Shown here one piece after another: positions 9,054 through 18,286 of a DNA stretch of 64,000 nt. How positions within the stretch are numbered: the first letter of the stretch is position 1; each line of letters starts with the position of its first letter. Location: positions 682,001-746,000 of the forward strand of contig CAVRIA010000006.1 of the NCBI GenBank assembly GCA_963721115.1, written 5' to 3'. The notes under the pieces are model-generated. The model was not told the DNA's origin, did no database searches, and was given only the letters and a program-made list of their open reading frames with translations. The position numbers and the translations under genes are program-made. This stretch comes from CAVRIA01 sp963721115 (GTDB lineage Bacteria > Desulfobacterota > Binatia > HRBIN30 > CADEER01).

Positions 9054-10433
9054 TCACTCCAGCCCGCGGCGGATATGGTTCAGGAGGTCTTCGAAGCGCC
9101 GGCGATACTCCGACAGTGCCTCCTCGGAGTCGGCTTCGAAGCGGAGCACCAGCGCTGGCTGTGTATTCGATGCTCTGATCAACCCCCAGCCGTGCGGCAG
9201 CTTGACTCGCACCCCGTCCACGGTGACCACCTCGTGATCGTTGCGGAAGTGGTGCTCGGCTCGATCCACCAGCTCGAACTTGAGCGAATCGGCGCATTCG
9301 ATCCGAATCTCCGGAGTCGTGTATGTCCGCGGAAGGTCCACGAGAAGCTCGTCCACCCGTCGACCCGTGCGCGAAAGGATCTCCAGAACTCGGCAGGCGG
9401 CATAGATGCCGTCATCGTATCCGAAGTAGCGGTCCGCAAAGAACATGTGACCACTCATTTCGCCGCCCAGTGCGGCGCCGGTCTCGCGCATCTTGGCCTT
9501 GATCGGGGAGTGCCCCACCTTCCACATGATGGCGTTGCCGCCGTGCGCCGCGACGTCGTCGAAGAGCCGCTGCGAGCACTTCACTTCAGACACGATCGTA
9601 GCCCCGGGGGTGTCTCGGAGGACGTCGCGCGCAAAGAGGATGAGCAACTCGTCGCCCCAAATGGTGCGGCCTTCGTGGTCGACGACGCCGATCCGATCGG
9701 CGTCGCCGTCGAAGGCGATGCCGATCTCCGCGCCGACGGCTCGAACCGTTCGCGCCAGATCGCGCAGGTTCTCTTCCACCGTGGGGTCCGGATGGTGGTG
9801 GGGGAAGCGCCCGTCCATGTCGCAATAAAGCTCGTCGACCCGCGCCCCCATGGCACGGAAGATGGGCGGTGCCACGGGGCCGGCGGTAGCATTGCCGGCG
9901 TCGACCACGAGATGCAGCGGGCGGTTCAAGGCCTGAACATGGCAGCCGAGATATTCCTGGTAGCGGGTGATGACGTCGAAGCGCTTCTGATGGCCGCTTC
10001 CGGCGGGAAAGCGCCCGGCCTCGAGATGGCCACGCAGGGCTTGGATCTGATCGCCGTGCAGGGAGGATTTTCCGACGCAGATTTTGAAGCCGTTCTGGTC
10101 CGCCGGGTTGTGGCTGCCCGTCACCTGAATTCCGCCATCGAGCCCGAGATCGAAAATGGAGAAGTAGCATAAGGGTGTCGGGCAGACCCCCAGATCCACG
10201 ACGTCGATGCCAGATTCGAGGAGTCCCTCCCGCAAGGCGGCGGCGTAACCGTCCGAGGACAGACGACAATCACGCCCGACGCCGACCAACGGGCGCTCCC
10301 GTGACGTTGAGGGCGGCGTCTCCGCAGCCAGATAGCTGGCATAAGCGCGGCCGAGATTACGCGCGAAGCTGGCGTCGAAGTCGAGCTCCGCGACGCCGCG
10401 GATGTCGTACTCGCGAAAAATGGCCGGGTTCAT
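9054..10433 (-). CDS. manB: Phosphomannomutase/phosphoglucomutase (ManB/AlgC type)
   Basis: A 459-aa alpha-D-phosphohexomutase interconverting hexose 6- and 1-phosphates, feeding GDP-mannose or UDP-glucose synthesis. It begins IFREYDIRGVAELDFD. The phosphoserine loop is VTGSHNPADQNGFK, the Mg loop is FDGDADRIGVVD, the sugar-binding loop is GGEMSGHMFF, and the C-terminal phosphate loop is IRASNTQPALVLRFE. All four domains are present. I chose the ATG at 10433, because the region upstream does not match the family. The gene follows pdxA after 67 bp on the same strand and may be the last gene of the mfd operon. A matching mannose-1-phosphate guanylyltransferase lies at 44103. Confidence 0.93.
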   Translation of the reverse strand: MNPAIFREYDIRGVAELDFDASFARNLGRAYASYLAAETPPSTSRERPLVGVGRDCRLSSDGYAAALREGLLESGIDVVDLGVCPTPLCYFSIFDLGLDGGIQVTGSHNPADQNGFKICVGKSSLHGDQIQALRGHLEAGRFPAGSGHQKRFDVITRYQEYLGCHVQALNRPLHLVVDAGNATAGPVAPPIFRAMGARVDELYCDMDGRFPHHHPDPTVEENLRDLARTVRAVGAEIGIAFDGDADRIGVVDHEGRTIWGDELLILFARDVLRDTPGATIVSEVKCSQRLFDDVAAHGGNAIMWKVGHSPIKAKMRETGAALGGEMSGHMFFADRYFGYDDGIYAACRVLEILSRTGRRVDELLVDLPRTYTTPEIRIECADSLKFELVDRAEHHFRNDHEVVTVDGVRVKLPHGWGLIRASNTQPALVLRFEADSEEALSEYRRRFEDLLNHIRRGLE

Positions 10434-10500
10434 GGAATGCGCACCGGTATGTCGTATCCGGCAAACCTTGTCCAATCCGGCACGGTGAGTCGCCGCTCAT

Positions 10501-11511
10501 TCAGGCGGCACGTCGCGTTGCGCGTTCCCGAGTCAGCCGTGCTGCCAAGCGGAGGGCTTCGCTCATGCTGGTAGGATCTGCAAGCCCCTTTCCGGCGATA
10601 TCGTGCGCGGTGCCATGGTCGGGCGAAGTGCGCACGATGGGCAGACCCGCGGTGAAGTTCACTCCGTCGGCGAAATGCAACAGCTTGAACGGTCCGAGCC
10701 CCTGGTCGTGATACATGCAGACGAGCGCGTCGAATCCGCCGCGGGCAGCGAGAGGGAACGCGCTGTCGGCGGCCAGCGGCCCCCGGGCATCGATGCGCCG
10801 GCCCCGAGCGTCTCGGATCGCCGGCGCGATCAGTCGCTTCTCCTCGCCTCCGAACATGCCGCCTTCCCCGGCGTGAGGATTGAGCCCGGTCACGCCGATG
10901 CGCGGCCGTCCGATGCCGAAGCAATCGCGCAAGGCGCGGTGGGCGACGACGATGGTGTCGAAGACCAGTCGCCGCGAGAGCGTTCGCGAGACGCGCGCCA
11001 GCGGCAGGTGGGTCGTGACCAACACGACGCGGAGCCGGCGCCCGACCATCATCATGCGGACCGTGTCGGCGCCGCAAAGGGAGGCGAGGAGCTCGGTGTG
11101 GCCGGGAACGTCGGCGCCGGCGGCGACGAGGTTCGCCTTGTTGATGGGGGCAGTTACGAGCGCCGCGGCCTGGCCCTCTCGTACGAGTCTCACCGCCTCC
11201 AGGATCGCGGCATGAGCGGCGCGCCCTCCGGCCGCGGTCGGTCGGCCGGGACGGCACTCCGCACCGGTCAGCTCCGACACGGCACGCACGGGGAAGGCGC
11301 CGCGGGGCAACCGGCCGGACGGAGTCCACTCGGCGAAGGAGAAAGGGAGCTTCAAGACCTCGGCGGTGCGCCGATACACGCCCACGTCTCCGACGAGGAT
11401 GGGGGAAATCTGTCTTCGCACGCCGGGCCGATCGAGTGCCCGCAGTGTCACTTCGGGGCCGATGCCGGTCGGGTCGCCCATGGAGATGGCGATCTGCCGC
11501 GACTCGCTCAC
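10501..11511 (-). CDS. pdxA: 4-hydroxythreonine-4-phosphate dehydrogenase
   Basis: Catalyses an NAD-dependent oxidation in the DXP-dependent route to pyridoxal phosphate. The 336-aa protein opens with IAISMGDPTGIGPEV, the PdxA signature. It contains GHTELLASLCG and the metal-ligand histidine regions LVTTHLPLARVS, GLNPHAGEGGMFGGEE and CMYHDQGLGPFKLLHF. The GTG at 11511 overlaps the TGA of the upstream PPIase gene (GTGA), so the two are translationally coupled. The surA-pdxA order is also known from enterobacteria. PLP made here would serve the PLP enzymes elsewhere in the window. Confidence 0.95.
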   Translation of the reverse strand: MSESRQIAISMGDPTGIGPEVTLRALDRPGVRRQISPILVGDVGVYRRTAEVLKLPFSFAEWTPSGRLPRGAFPVRAVSELTGAECRPGRPTAAGGRAAHAAILEAVRLVREGQAAALVTAPINKANLVAAGADVPGHTELLASLCGADTVRMMMVGRRLRVVLVTTHLPLARVSRTLSRRLVFDTIVVAHRALRDCFGIGRPRIGVTGLNPHAGEGGMFGGEEKRLIAPAIRDARGRRIDARGPLAADSAFPLAARGGFDALVCMYHDQGLGPFKLLHFADGVNFTAGLPIVRTSPDHGTAHDIAGKGLADPTSMSEALRLAARLTRERATRRAA

Positions 11512-12494
11512 AGTTGGATTTCCACGTGGTGGCGCTTGCGCAGATCCTCGCGGAGCCATCGATTGTAGCGTTCTTCCAAGGCGGCGTTGTACAGGCGTTC
11601 CTTGATCTCGTCGGCTAGGCTGTCGAGCGGCTTGTGGGCGGATTCGGAGCGCTCGTCGAGGCGGACGATGTGCACTCCGACCGGACTGCGCACCGGCTCG
11701 CTGTACTGGCCGGGCTCCAGTTTGTCGACCGCATCCTCGAGAGCCTGGAAGAGCTCTCCGTGTTTGAACGTTCCGAGCTTGCCGCCACTGGAGGCCGCCG
11801 CGTCCTGCGAGTACTTGCGGGCCAGCTCCGCGAAATCGGCGCCGTCATCCAACTGCTTGTGGATGTCCTCTGCCTGTTTCATTACCTCGGCAACCTGCTC
11901 GGGCGAGGCATCCGGCGGCAGTGAGAGGACGATGTGCGAGACGGCGATCTGCGGCGGTGTCTCGTAGTCCTTCAGGTTGGCTTCGTAGTACCGCTCGACT
12001 TCCTCGGGGGTCACGTTGACCTTGCCCCGGATCTCGCGGCTGATGAGTTGGGCGCGCTGCAGCTCCTCGCGCACTTGGTTGCGATACTCGTCGAGGCTGA
12101 CGCCCTGCTGGGAGAGGGCGGCCTTGAGCTGGTCCTCGGTGATCTGATTACGCTCGCGAATGCCGGCGATGTAGCGGTCGACCTCCTCGTCGTTGACGAC
12201 GATTCCCTGTGCGGCGGCCTCCTTGTCGATGATGCGCTTGGTGACCAACGCGTCCAGCATGGTCGCTTGGTCGACTCCGGTGACCTGCCGGGTTCTCACG
12301 TCCTGGGCCGTGAATTCCTTGAGCTCGTACAGGGTGACCGGATCCCCGTCGATGGTCGCCACGACGCGATCGATGAGCTCCGCGCGGGCCGCTGAGAGAT
12401 GGCAGAGGAGGCCGAAGGGCAGGGCGAGCAGAAGCACGCCCCATCCGAGCCGCCGAGCGATTTCCGCCGTCCTGCTTCGTTCATCGGTACTCAT
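11508..12494 (-). CDS. SurA/PpiC-like periplasmic peptidyl-prolyl isomerase
   Basis: A 328-aa exported chaperone for outer-membrane proteins. A signal anchor occupies residues 14-38 (LGWGVLLLALPFGLLCHLSA, cut near ARAE). A SurA N-terminal domain (VVATIDGDPVTLYELKEF) and a helical region follow. One parvulin rotamase domain spans about residues 180-285 (VSHIVLSLPPDASPEQ, FAELARKYSQDAAASSGGKLG, SPVGVHIVRLDER). It has one rotamase domain where E. coli SurA has two. Its start overlaps the end of mfd by 14 bp and its stop overlaps the start of pdxA, making a tight operon. Confidence 0.88.
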   Translation of the reverse strand: MSTDERSRTAEIARRLGWGVLLLALPFGLLCHLSAARAELIDRVVATIDGDPVTLYELKEFTAQDVRTRQVTGVDQATMLDALVTKRIIDKEAAAQGIVVNDEEVDRYIAGIRERNQITEDQLKAALSQQGVSLDEYRNQVREELQRAQLISREIRGKVNVTPEEVERYYEANLKDYETPPQIAVSHIVLSLPPDASPEQVAEVMKQAEDIHKQLDDGADFAELARKYSQDAAASSGGKLGTFKHGELFQALEDAVDKLEPGQYSEPVRSPVGVHIVRLDERSESAHKPLDSLADEIKERLYNAALEERYNRWLREDLRKRHHVEIQL

Positions 12495-15400
12495 TGGTGG
12501 AGACCTCGCTTGTCGGTTTGACTTTCGAGCCGCCCACGCCCACGGGCCGCTCCAGCTCTCTTAGCACGGATTGAATCTCGAGCACGATGCCGTCCCAGTC
12601 GGCGTTGGTGGGTCGGAAGCTCAGCTGGAAGTCGGCGGAGAGCTTGAAACGTCCCTTGCCGCACTCGACCATGGCGATCAGTTGGTCCACGTCGACCGGC
12701 GCCTCGGGGTGGAACTGAAGGTGGGCCGTTCCTTGCCGAAGCGTTGCACGAACGACCATGGCTGCCTTGAGGTAACGGCGAAGGTCCATGATGCGCAGGA
12801 AGCTGTCGACCAGAGGGGGGACCGGGCCGTAACGCTCCCGCAGCTCGACGGCGATGTCTTCGATTTCCGCCGTGCCCTTGGCGGCGGCGAGTCGGCGGTA
12901 GAAGGTGAGGCGCTGGTTCTCGTCGTCGACGTAGGAGTCGGGAATATAGGCGGGGAAACCAAGCTGGATTTCCGGCTCGACCTCGCTGTGGCGGCGCTCG
13001 CCGCGCAGTTCGCGCACGGCGTCTTCCAGCATCTGGGTATACAGCTCGAAGCCGACTGCCGTAATGTGTCCCGACTGCTGCTTCCCGAGCATATTTCCGG
13101 CGCCTCGAATCTCCAGGTCGTGGGCCGCGAGGCGAAAGCCGCCGCCCAGATCGTCGAGTTCCTGCAGCACCCGCAAACGCTTTTGCGCATCTCGGGAGAT
13201 GAGGTGCTCACCGGGGATCATCAGGTACGCGTAGGCTCGCTCGTGCGAGCGGCCGACCCGCCCGCGGAGCTGGTAGAGCTGGGCGAGGCCGAAGTGGTCG
13301 GCGCGATTGATGATGATGGTATTGGCGTTGGGAATGTCGAGGCCGGACTCGATGATCGCGGAGCAGACGAGAACGTCGCTGTCGCGGGAGAGAAAGTGCA
13401 GCATCACGCTCTCCAGCGCGCGCTCCTTCATCTGCCCGTGGGCTACGGCGATTCTGGCCTCCGGGACGAGGGTCCGAAGATGGTGGGCCATGATCTCGAT
13501 GTTCTCCACCCGGTTGTGTACGAAGAACACCTGACCGCCGCGGCTCAGCTCGCGAATGATCGCCTCGCGGATGACGTCCTCGTCGTAGCGCGTCACGTAT
13601 GTCCGCACGGCCAAGCGGTCGACCGGCGGCGTCTCGATCACGCTCAGGTCTCGAATCCCCGCCAGCGACATCTGCAGCGTGCGCGGAATCGGCGTGGCCG
13701 TCAGCGCCATGACGTCGACGACGGACCGGATCTGCTTGATCTTTTCCTTGTGCCGCACACCGAATCGATGCTCCTCGTCGATGACCAGAAGGCCGAGGTT
13801 CTTGAACCGGACGTCGGCCTGCAGAAGGCGGTGGGTACCGATGACGATGTCCACCGTGCCCGACTCGAGCCCGCGCAGAACGTCCTGGGCCTGGGCGGTG
13901 GTGAGGAAGCGGGACAGCATCTCTACGCGTATCGGGTAGCCCTCGCAGCGGCGTCTGAAGGTGTTGAAGTGTTGGAACGCGAGGACCGTGGTGGGGACCA
14001 GGACGGCGGCCTGGCGGCCGTCCATCACGGCGAGAAAGGCGGCCCGCAATGCCACCTCGGTCTTCCCGTAGCCGACGTCACCGCACACGAGGCGATCCAT
14101 CGGCTTGGGCCGCTGCATGTCGGCGACGCTTTCCTCGATAGCCTGTTTCTGGTCGGGGGTTTCCTCGAATGGGAACGCTGCTTCGAACTCACGAAAATAC
14201 GTGTCCGGCTCACTGTACGGACGGCGCTCGTCGAGCTCGCGAGCGGCGTACACGCCCAGGAGCTCCTTCGCCATGGCCAGGACGGATTCGCGCGTCCTCT
14301 GCTTGGCTTTCTCCCACGTGGTGCCGCCCAGTTTGTCGAGCGCCGGCGCGGCGCCGTCGGAGCCGACGTATTTCTGCACCAGGCTGATGCGGTCGACCGG
14401 AAGGTAGAGCCGATCACCACTGGCGTACTCGAGGTGCAGATAGTCGCCTTCGGTGTCCGACACGCGCAGGTGGCGCAAGCCGCGGTAGATGCCGACGCCG
14501 TGGTCGAGGTGGACCACGTAGTCCTGCGGCTTGAGCTCGCTGAGACTCTTGAGCAGCTGCGCCACGGAGACGCGCCGCGACGCCCGTCGGCGCGTCTCTC
14601 CGAAGACGTCCGCTTCGGTGACCACGACCAGCTTCTCGTCGGGCAGGCGGAAGCCCGCGCTCAGGTCACCGAGAACGACACAGGGGACGGTGTCGGTCCG
14701 TTCGAGGATCGTTTCGAACGGCGCCGTCTCCACCCGAGCACTCACCTCGTTGGCTTCCAGCAACCGGGCGAGCCTCTGGCACTGGGCGTCGTTGCCGGCC
14801 ACGAACAAGACCCGGTATCCGTCGTGGCGCCATTCGCCGACCTGCTCTGCCACCGGGGCGAAGCCGACCTCATGGCGTTTGTGGATGCGTTTGGCTCTGA
14901 GGTCGCCGGTGGTGAACGAGCGCAGCTGGAGGCGTCCGCCCGCGTCCCTGCCGAGAAGGTCGAGGGGATCGATTTCGACCACCGGCCAGCGCGCGAGAGC
15001 CGCCCGCCACTCGGCGGGGGTCGCGTAGAGATCCTCCGGAGGAGGGAAGAAACGGTGCTCGGCAAGCCGCTCGGAGGCTCGCCGCTCCACGTCGGCCCCG
15101 GCCTTCTCGAGTGCTGCCTCGACCTCGCCCGGTTCATCGAGGAAGACGATCGTATCGGGCGGGAGGTAGTCCCACACCGTGTCCAGGGAAGGGTGAAAAT
15201 AGGGGAGACAGAACTCGACGCCGGGATAGAGCGTGCCCGACGAGAGCCCTTCGATGATCAGGTGCCGTTCCTCGCGACCGAGCTCGATCTCCAGGGCCCG
15301 GTGCTCGATTGCGCGCACGACCTCGCGTTCCTGGGCGGTGACGGGAGTGAACTCGCGTACCGGCAGGATGAGGAGCTCGGGCTGGCGCTGCAGGAACCGC

Positions 15401-16059
15401 TGGGTGACGGGATCGAATTCGTGGATCGCTTCGATCGTGTCGCCGCTCAGCTGCAGCCGCATCGGGTTGGGGTGTGCCGGCGGAAATACGTCGACGATGG
15501 CGCCGCGGACACTGACTTCGCCGCGATCCTCCACCAAGGGGAGTCTACGATATCCCCACTCGTGCAGCTGTCTGACGAGCCCGTCCCGGTCGATCTCGTC
15601 GCCTTCCACCAGATAGGCGTAGCGAGCCCCGAAGGCGCTGCGCGGCGGAACGCGCTGTACCAAAGCCTCCACCGTCGTTACGATGATGGGATGGCGGCTC
15701 TGCGTCAGGTGATACAGCCCTTCGATCCGGGCGGCCACTACCTCCGCGGCGGGAGAGAGATCCTCGAAGGGGGCGACCTCCCAGCCCGGCAAGTAGTGGA
15801 TGCGTCGCGAGAATGGGGGCTGGGCTTCGTTCTCACCGAAAAAGAAACGCAGGTCGGCAGCCAGGCGTTCAGCCGTCTTGCTGGTGGAGGCGACGACCAG
15901 GGCAGGGCGCACGGCCGCGCGCAGGAAGTGAAAGAGGAAGAAGGGGCGGGCTCCCGCCCGCAGCCCTTGAATCCGCCAGAGCCGCTCGCCCGCGCTCCGA
16001 TCGATGCGTCGCGCCAGGCCATCGAGCGCCGCTTCCCAAGTGTCGTTTTTCTGTGCCAC
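12481..16059 (-). CDS. mfd: Transcription-repair coupling factor Mfd
   Basis: A large ATP-dependent translocase that releases RNA polymerase stalled at DNA damage and recruits UvrA. From the GTG at 16059 it is 1192 aa, close to the family norm. In order: a UvrB-like N-terminal module (RIHYLPGWEVAPFEDLSP); a CarD-like RNAP-interaction domain (LKPQDYVVHLDHGVGIYRGL); helicase motif I RLVCGDVGYGKTEVALRAAF; motif II VIDEEHRFGV; motif III ALTATPIPRT; motif VI YQLRGRVGRSHERAYAY; and a C-terminal TRCF domain. The frame is open further upstream to 16416, but that part is low-complexity and unlike Mfd. It heads the operon with the PPIase and pdxA. Confidence 0.96.
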   Translation of the reverse strand: MAQKNDTWEAALDGLARRIDRSAGERLWRIQGLRAGARPFFLFHFLRAAVRPALVVASTSKTAERLAADLRFFFGENEAQPPFSRRIHYLPGWEVAPFEDLSPAAEVVAARIEGLYHLTQSRHPIIVTTVEALVQRVPPRSAFGARYAYLVEGDEIDRDGLVRQLHEWGYRRLPLVEDRGEVSVRGAIVDVFPPAHPNPMRLQLSGDTIEAIHEFDPVTQRFLQRQPELLILPVREFTPVTAQEREVVRAIEHRALEIELGREERHLIIEGLSSGTLYPGVEFCLPYFHPSLDTVWDYLPPDTIVFLDEPGEVEAALEKAGADVERRASERLAEHRFFPPPEDLYATPAEWRAALARWPVVEIDPLDLLGRDAGGRLQLRSFTTGDLRAKRIHKRHEVGFAPVAEQVGEWRHDGYRVLFVAGNDAQCQRLARLLEANEVSARVETAPFETILERTDTVPCVVLGDLSAGFRLPDEKLVVVTEADVFGETRRRASRRVSVAQLLKSLSELKPQDYVVHLDHGVGIYRGLRHLRVSDTEGDYLHLEYASGDRLYLPVDRISLVQKYVGSDGAAPALDKLGGTTWEKAKQRTRESVLAMAKELLGVYAARELDERRPYSEPDTYFREFEAAFPFEETPDQKQAIEESVADMQRPKPMDRLVCGDVGYGKTEVALRAAFLAVMDGRQAAVLVPTTVLAFQHFNTFRRRCEGYPIRVEMLSRFLTTAQAQDVLRGLESGTVDIVIGTHRLLQADVRFKNLGLLVIDEEHRFGVRHKEKIKQIRSVVDVMALTATPIPRTLQMSLAGIRDLSVIETPPVDRLAVRTYVTRYDEDVIREAIIRELSRGGQVFFVHNRVENIEIMAHHLRTLVPEARIAVAHGQMKERALESVMLHFLSRDSDVLVCSAIIESGLDIPNANTIIINRADHFGLAQLYQLRGRVGRSHERAYAYLMIPGEHLISRDAQKRLRVLQELDDLGGGFRLAAHDLEIRGAGNMLGKQQSGHITAVGFELYTQMLEDAVRELRGERRHSEVEPEIQLGFPAYIPDSYVDDENQRLTFYRRLAAAKGTAEIEDIAVELRERYGPVPPLVDSFLRIMDLRRYLKAAMVVRATLRQGTAHLQFHPEAPVDVDQLIAMVECGKGRFKLSADFQLSFRPTNADWDGIVLEIQSVLRELERPVGVGGSKVKPTSEVSTNEYR

Positions 16060-16359
16060 GGTCCAAAGACGAGAAGGGGACCCGGGTCCGGATCCCTTTC
16101 GTGAGCGAGGACAGTAGCAACCGTCCCGGGGGGCGACAAGCGATCGCCACGGACAGCGATCGCCACGGCTCCTTCGGGAACGGAACGTGACTCTGCGGGC
16201 GTCGATTCTCGTTGCTGGCGCGAAAGCCCGGTAGGCCTCGACGAGGACGTCTCGTTGCTGCTCGGTCAGGTGGGGGTGCTCTCCAGCGCCATCGAGGGTG
16301 GTCCGCGGAGAGTCTTGCGGTCTTGGCTGGTGCCGCGGCGGACGTGCTAGGTGAGCAGC
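16060..16359. other. Divergent intergenic region between mfd and the PLP-enzyme gene
   Basis: About 300 bp without a supported gene. It must hold the promoters of mfd (leftward) and of the PLP-enzyme gene (rightward). An open frame continues on the minus strand through it, but its translation is Arg-rich and matches nothing expected. I see no convincing promoter boxes or hairpin. Confidence 0.4.
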
Positions 16360-17466
16360 ATGCAGACGCCCACCGCGCCGACCCCATCGTTCACGGAGGG
16401 CCTGGCGCTCGAACACCGGTTTCCCGGGTTTACGTCCGGTTTACCGCGGTACCGATTGACGGATCTGCCGACTCCGGTGCACCGACTGGCGCGGCTGGGG
16501 CGGGACGGCGGAATCCCCGATTTGTGGGTGAAACGCGACGACGCGAGTGGCCGTTTCTACGGCGGAAACAAGCCGCGGAAGCTGGAATGGCTACTGGGCG
16601 ATGCCCGTCGACGCGGTCGCCGTTCGGTGATGACTTTCGGTGGCATCGGAACTCATCATGGGCTGGCGACTGCCATCTGCGCACGACAAGCCGGCTTGCG
16701 GACGATTCTCGTGCTCTTGCCCCAACCTCTGACCGACCATGTGCGCCATTGCCTGCTGCTCGATCACGCCTACGGCGCCGAATTGCATGTCGCGCCATCG
16801 GTAGCTGCCGTTGCGGCTACTGCGGTCGGGCTGATTGCGCGCGGCGCGGTGCGACGTGACGTGCCGGCGATCATTCCGGTGGGAGGGACATCACCGCTCG
16901 GTACGCTCGGCTATGTCAACGCTGCGCTCGAGCTCGCCGAGCAGGTCCGCGTCGGCGACTGTCCGGAGCCCGACTCGATCTTCGTGCCGCTCGGAAGCGG
17001 GGGTACGGTCGCCGGGCTAGTGCTCGGTCTCAAGTTGGCGGGATTGCGCAGTCGTGTGGTCGGCGTTCTCGTCACCGACATTCTCCCGCCATCACCGTCT
17101 CGTTTGGCTCGTTTGGCGAACCGGTGCTGGAGGCGATTTCGTGGCGCCGCTCCCGAGGTCCCCCGGGCGAGCGTGGAGGCCGGCGATTTTTCGATCGTCG
17201 ACGGCTTCGTCGGACCGGGATACGGCACGCCAACGGAAGAAGCGTTGCAGGCCATCGATCTGATGCGGGGCCTCGAAGGCATTTCTCTGGAAACTACCTA
17301 CACCGGGAAATGCCTGGCGGCCCTTCTGCACCTGGCGGCTAAAGAATACCGGGGCCAGACGCTCCTGTTCTGGAACAGCTACAGCTCGGTCGATCCGGCG
17401 CGGAATCTTCCACAGCTGCCCGACTTCCGAGAGCTGCCCGCGGCATTTCATCGCTTCTTCGTTTAA
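16360..17466 (+). CDS. PLP-dependent D-cysteine desulfhydrase / ACC deaminase family enzyme
   Basis: A 368-aa fold-type II PLP enzyme. The PLP lysine is in FYGGNKPRKLEWLL (Lys71). Other family marks are the cofactor-side TFGGIGTHHGLATA, the phosphate-binding FVPLGSGGTVAGL, and the C-terminal TYTGKCLAALL followed by LLFWNSYSS. Relatives deaminate D-cysteine, L-cysteate or 1-aminocyclopropane-1-carboxylate; the substrate cannot be assigned here. The usual loop after the lysine reads ...THHGLATAICARQ, where many members have NHA. GGTGAG lies 5 nt before the chosen ATG at 16360; a GTG at 16351 is the alternative. No co-transcribed partner is evident, since the TetR gene starts 105 bp downstream. 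Confidence 0.82.
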   Translation: MQTPTAPTPSFTEGLALEHRFPGFTSGLPRYRLTDLPTPVHRLARLGRDGGIPDLWVKRDDASGRFYGGNKPRKLEWLLGDARRRGRRSVMTFGGIGTHHGLATAICARQAGLRTILVLLPQPLTDHVRHCLLLDHAYGAELHVAPSVAAVAATAVGLIARGAVRRDVPAIIPVGGTSPLGTLGYVNAALELAEQVRVGDCPEPDSIFVPLGSGGTVAGLVLGLKLAGLRSRVVGVLVTDILPPSPSRLARLANRCWRRFRGAAPEVPRASVEAGDFSIVDGFVGPGYGTPTEEALQAIDLMRGLEGISLETTYTGKCLAALLHLAAKEYRGQTLLFWNSYSSVDPARNLPQLPDFRELPAAFHRFFV

Positions 17467-17571
17467 AAGCAGAAGCCCTCCGCCCCGGGCGCGATTTTCA
17501 ACTGGACACGGGGTGAGCGATTCGCTACGAACGAGAATCGCATTCGGTTTCTGGTTACCTCGAGGGTCGAA

Positions 17572-18284
17572 GTGAACGTCGAGTGCCGTCCGCATCTGCA
17601 GACAGTCATCGGGCCGAAGCAGGCCAGGAGTGAGCGAACTCTGTATCGAATCCTCGATGCGGCGGAGCAGCTCTTGGCGGAGAAGGGGCTCGCCGGAATC
17701 TCGATTCCGGAGATCGCGCATCGAGCCCACTCGTCGGTTGGCGGGTTCTACGCCCGATTTCGCGACAAGAACGAGCTGCTGCGCGCCCTGGAGGAGCGCT
17801 TCTTCTTCAGGTCTCGGCGCGGCTCGACGCCCTCGCCGACGAGAGGCGTTGGGCGAACGCGGCGATCGAAGAGATCGTCGACACGGCCGTTTGGGAGTTG
17901 ATTACGGTCACGCTGGCGCGAAGACACATGATCGCGGCCTTTCTACACCGAGCCATCCACGACCCAGTCGTCCGGCAGGACGGTTTGCGCTTCCGGCGTA
18001 CGGTCTCCGAGCGTCTCAGCGCGCTCTTCCTCGCCCGCCGCGAGACGATGAAACACCCGGAGCCGGCCGTGGCGATCGATCTCGGCATTCAGATCGCGTT
18101 CGCCCTGATGCAGCAGCACGTACTGATCGAGGAGACGCGCGCCGGAGGAAGAAGACTGTCCGAGGAGGAGTTGAGGCACGAACTGTCGCGCCTTTTTCTC
18201 AACTACGTCGGCATCGAGCGCGCCGAGGGGACGCGACCGGCTCGCCGGGCTGCCGATCGGACCGAACCACATCAGGAGGGGTAG
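17572..18284 (+). pseudogene. TetR-family regulator, broken by a one-base frameshift
   Basis: The first part (GTG at 17572) encodes a typical TetR DNA-binding domain: TLYRILDAAEQLLAEKGLAG, then ISIPEIAHRAHSSVGGFYAR and FRDKNELLRALEERFF. At about 17805-17811 the coding frame changes. The next frame reads VSARLDALADERRWANAAIEE and then ELITVTLARRHMIAAFLHRAI, continuing smoothly to the stop at 18284 as a helical ligand-binding domain. Adding one base after the TTC TTC TTC codons restores a protein of about 237 aa. Either the gene is inactive or the read lost a base. It lies 2 bp before the ferritin-like gene, so it probably regulates the oxidative operon that follows. Confidence 0.8.
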
Positions 18285-18286
18285 GC

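Noticed and set aside
12571..16104. A 1177-codon open frame on the plus strand
   Set aside because: It is antisense to mfd, whose motifs are unambiguous. Long antisense frames are expected at this GC content, and the translation has no recognisable domain.
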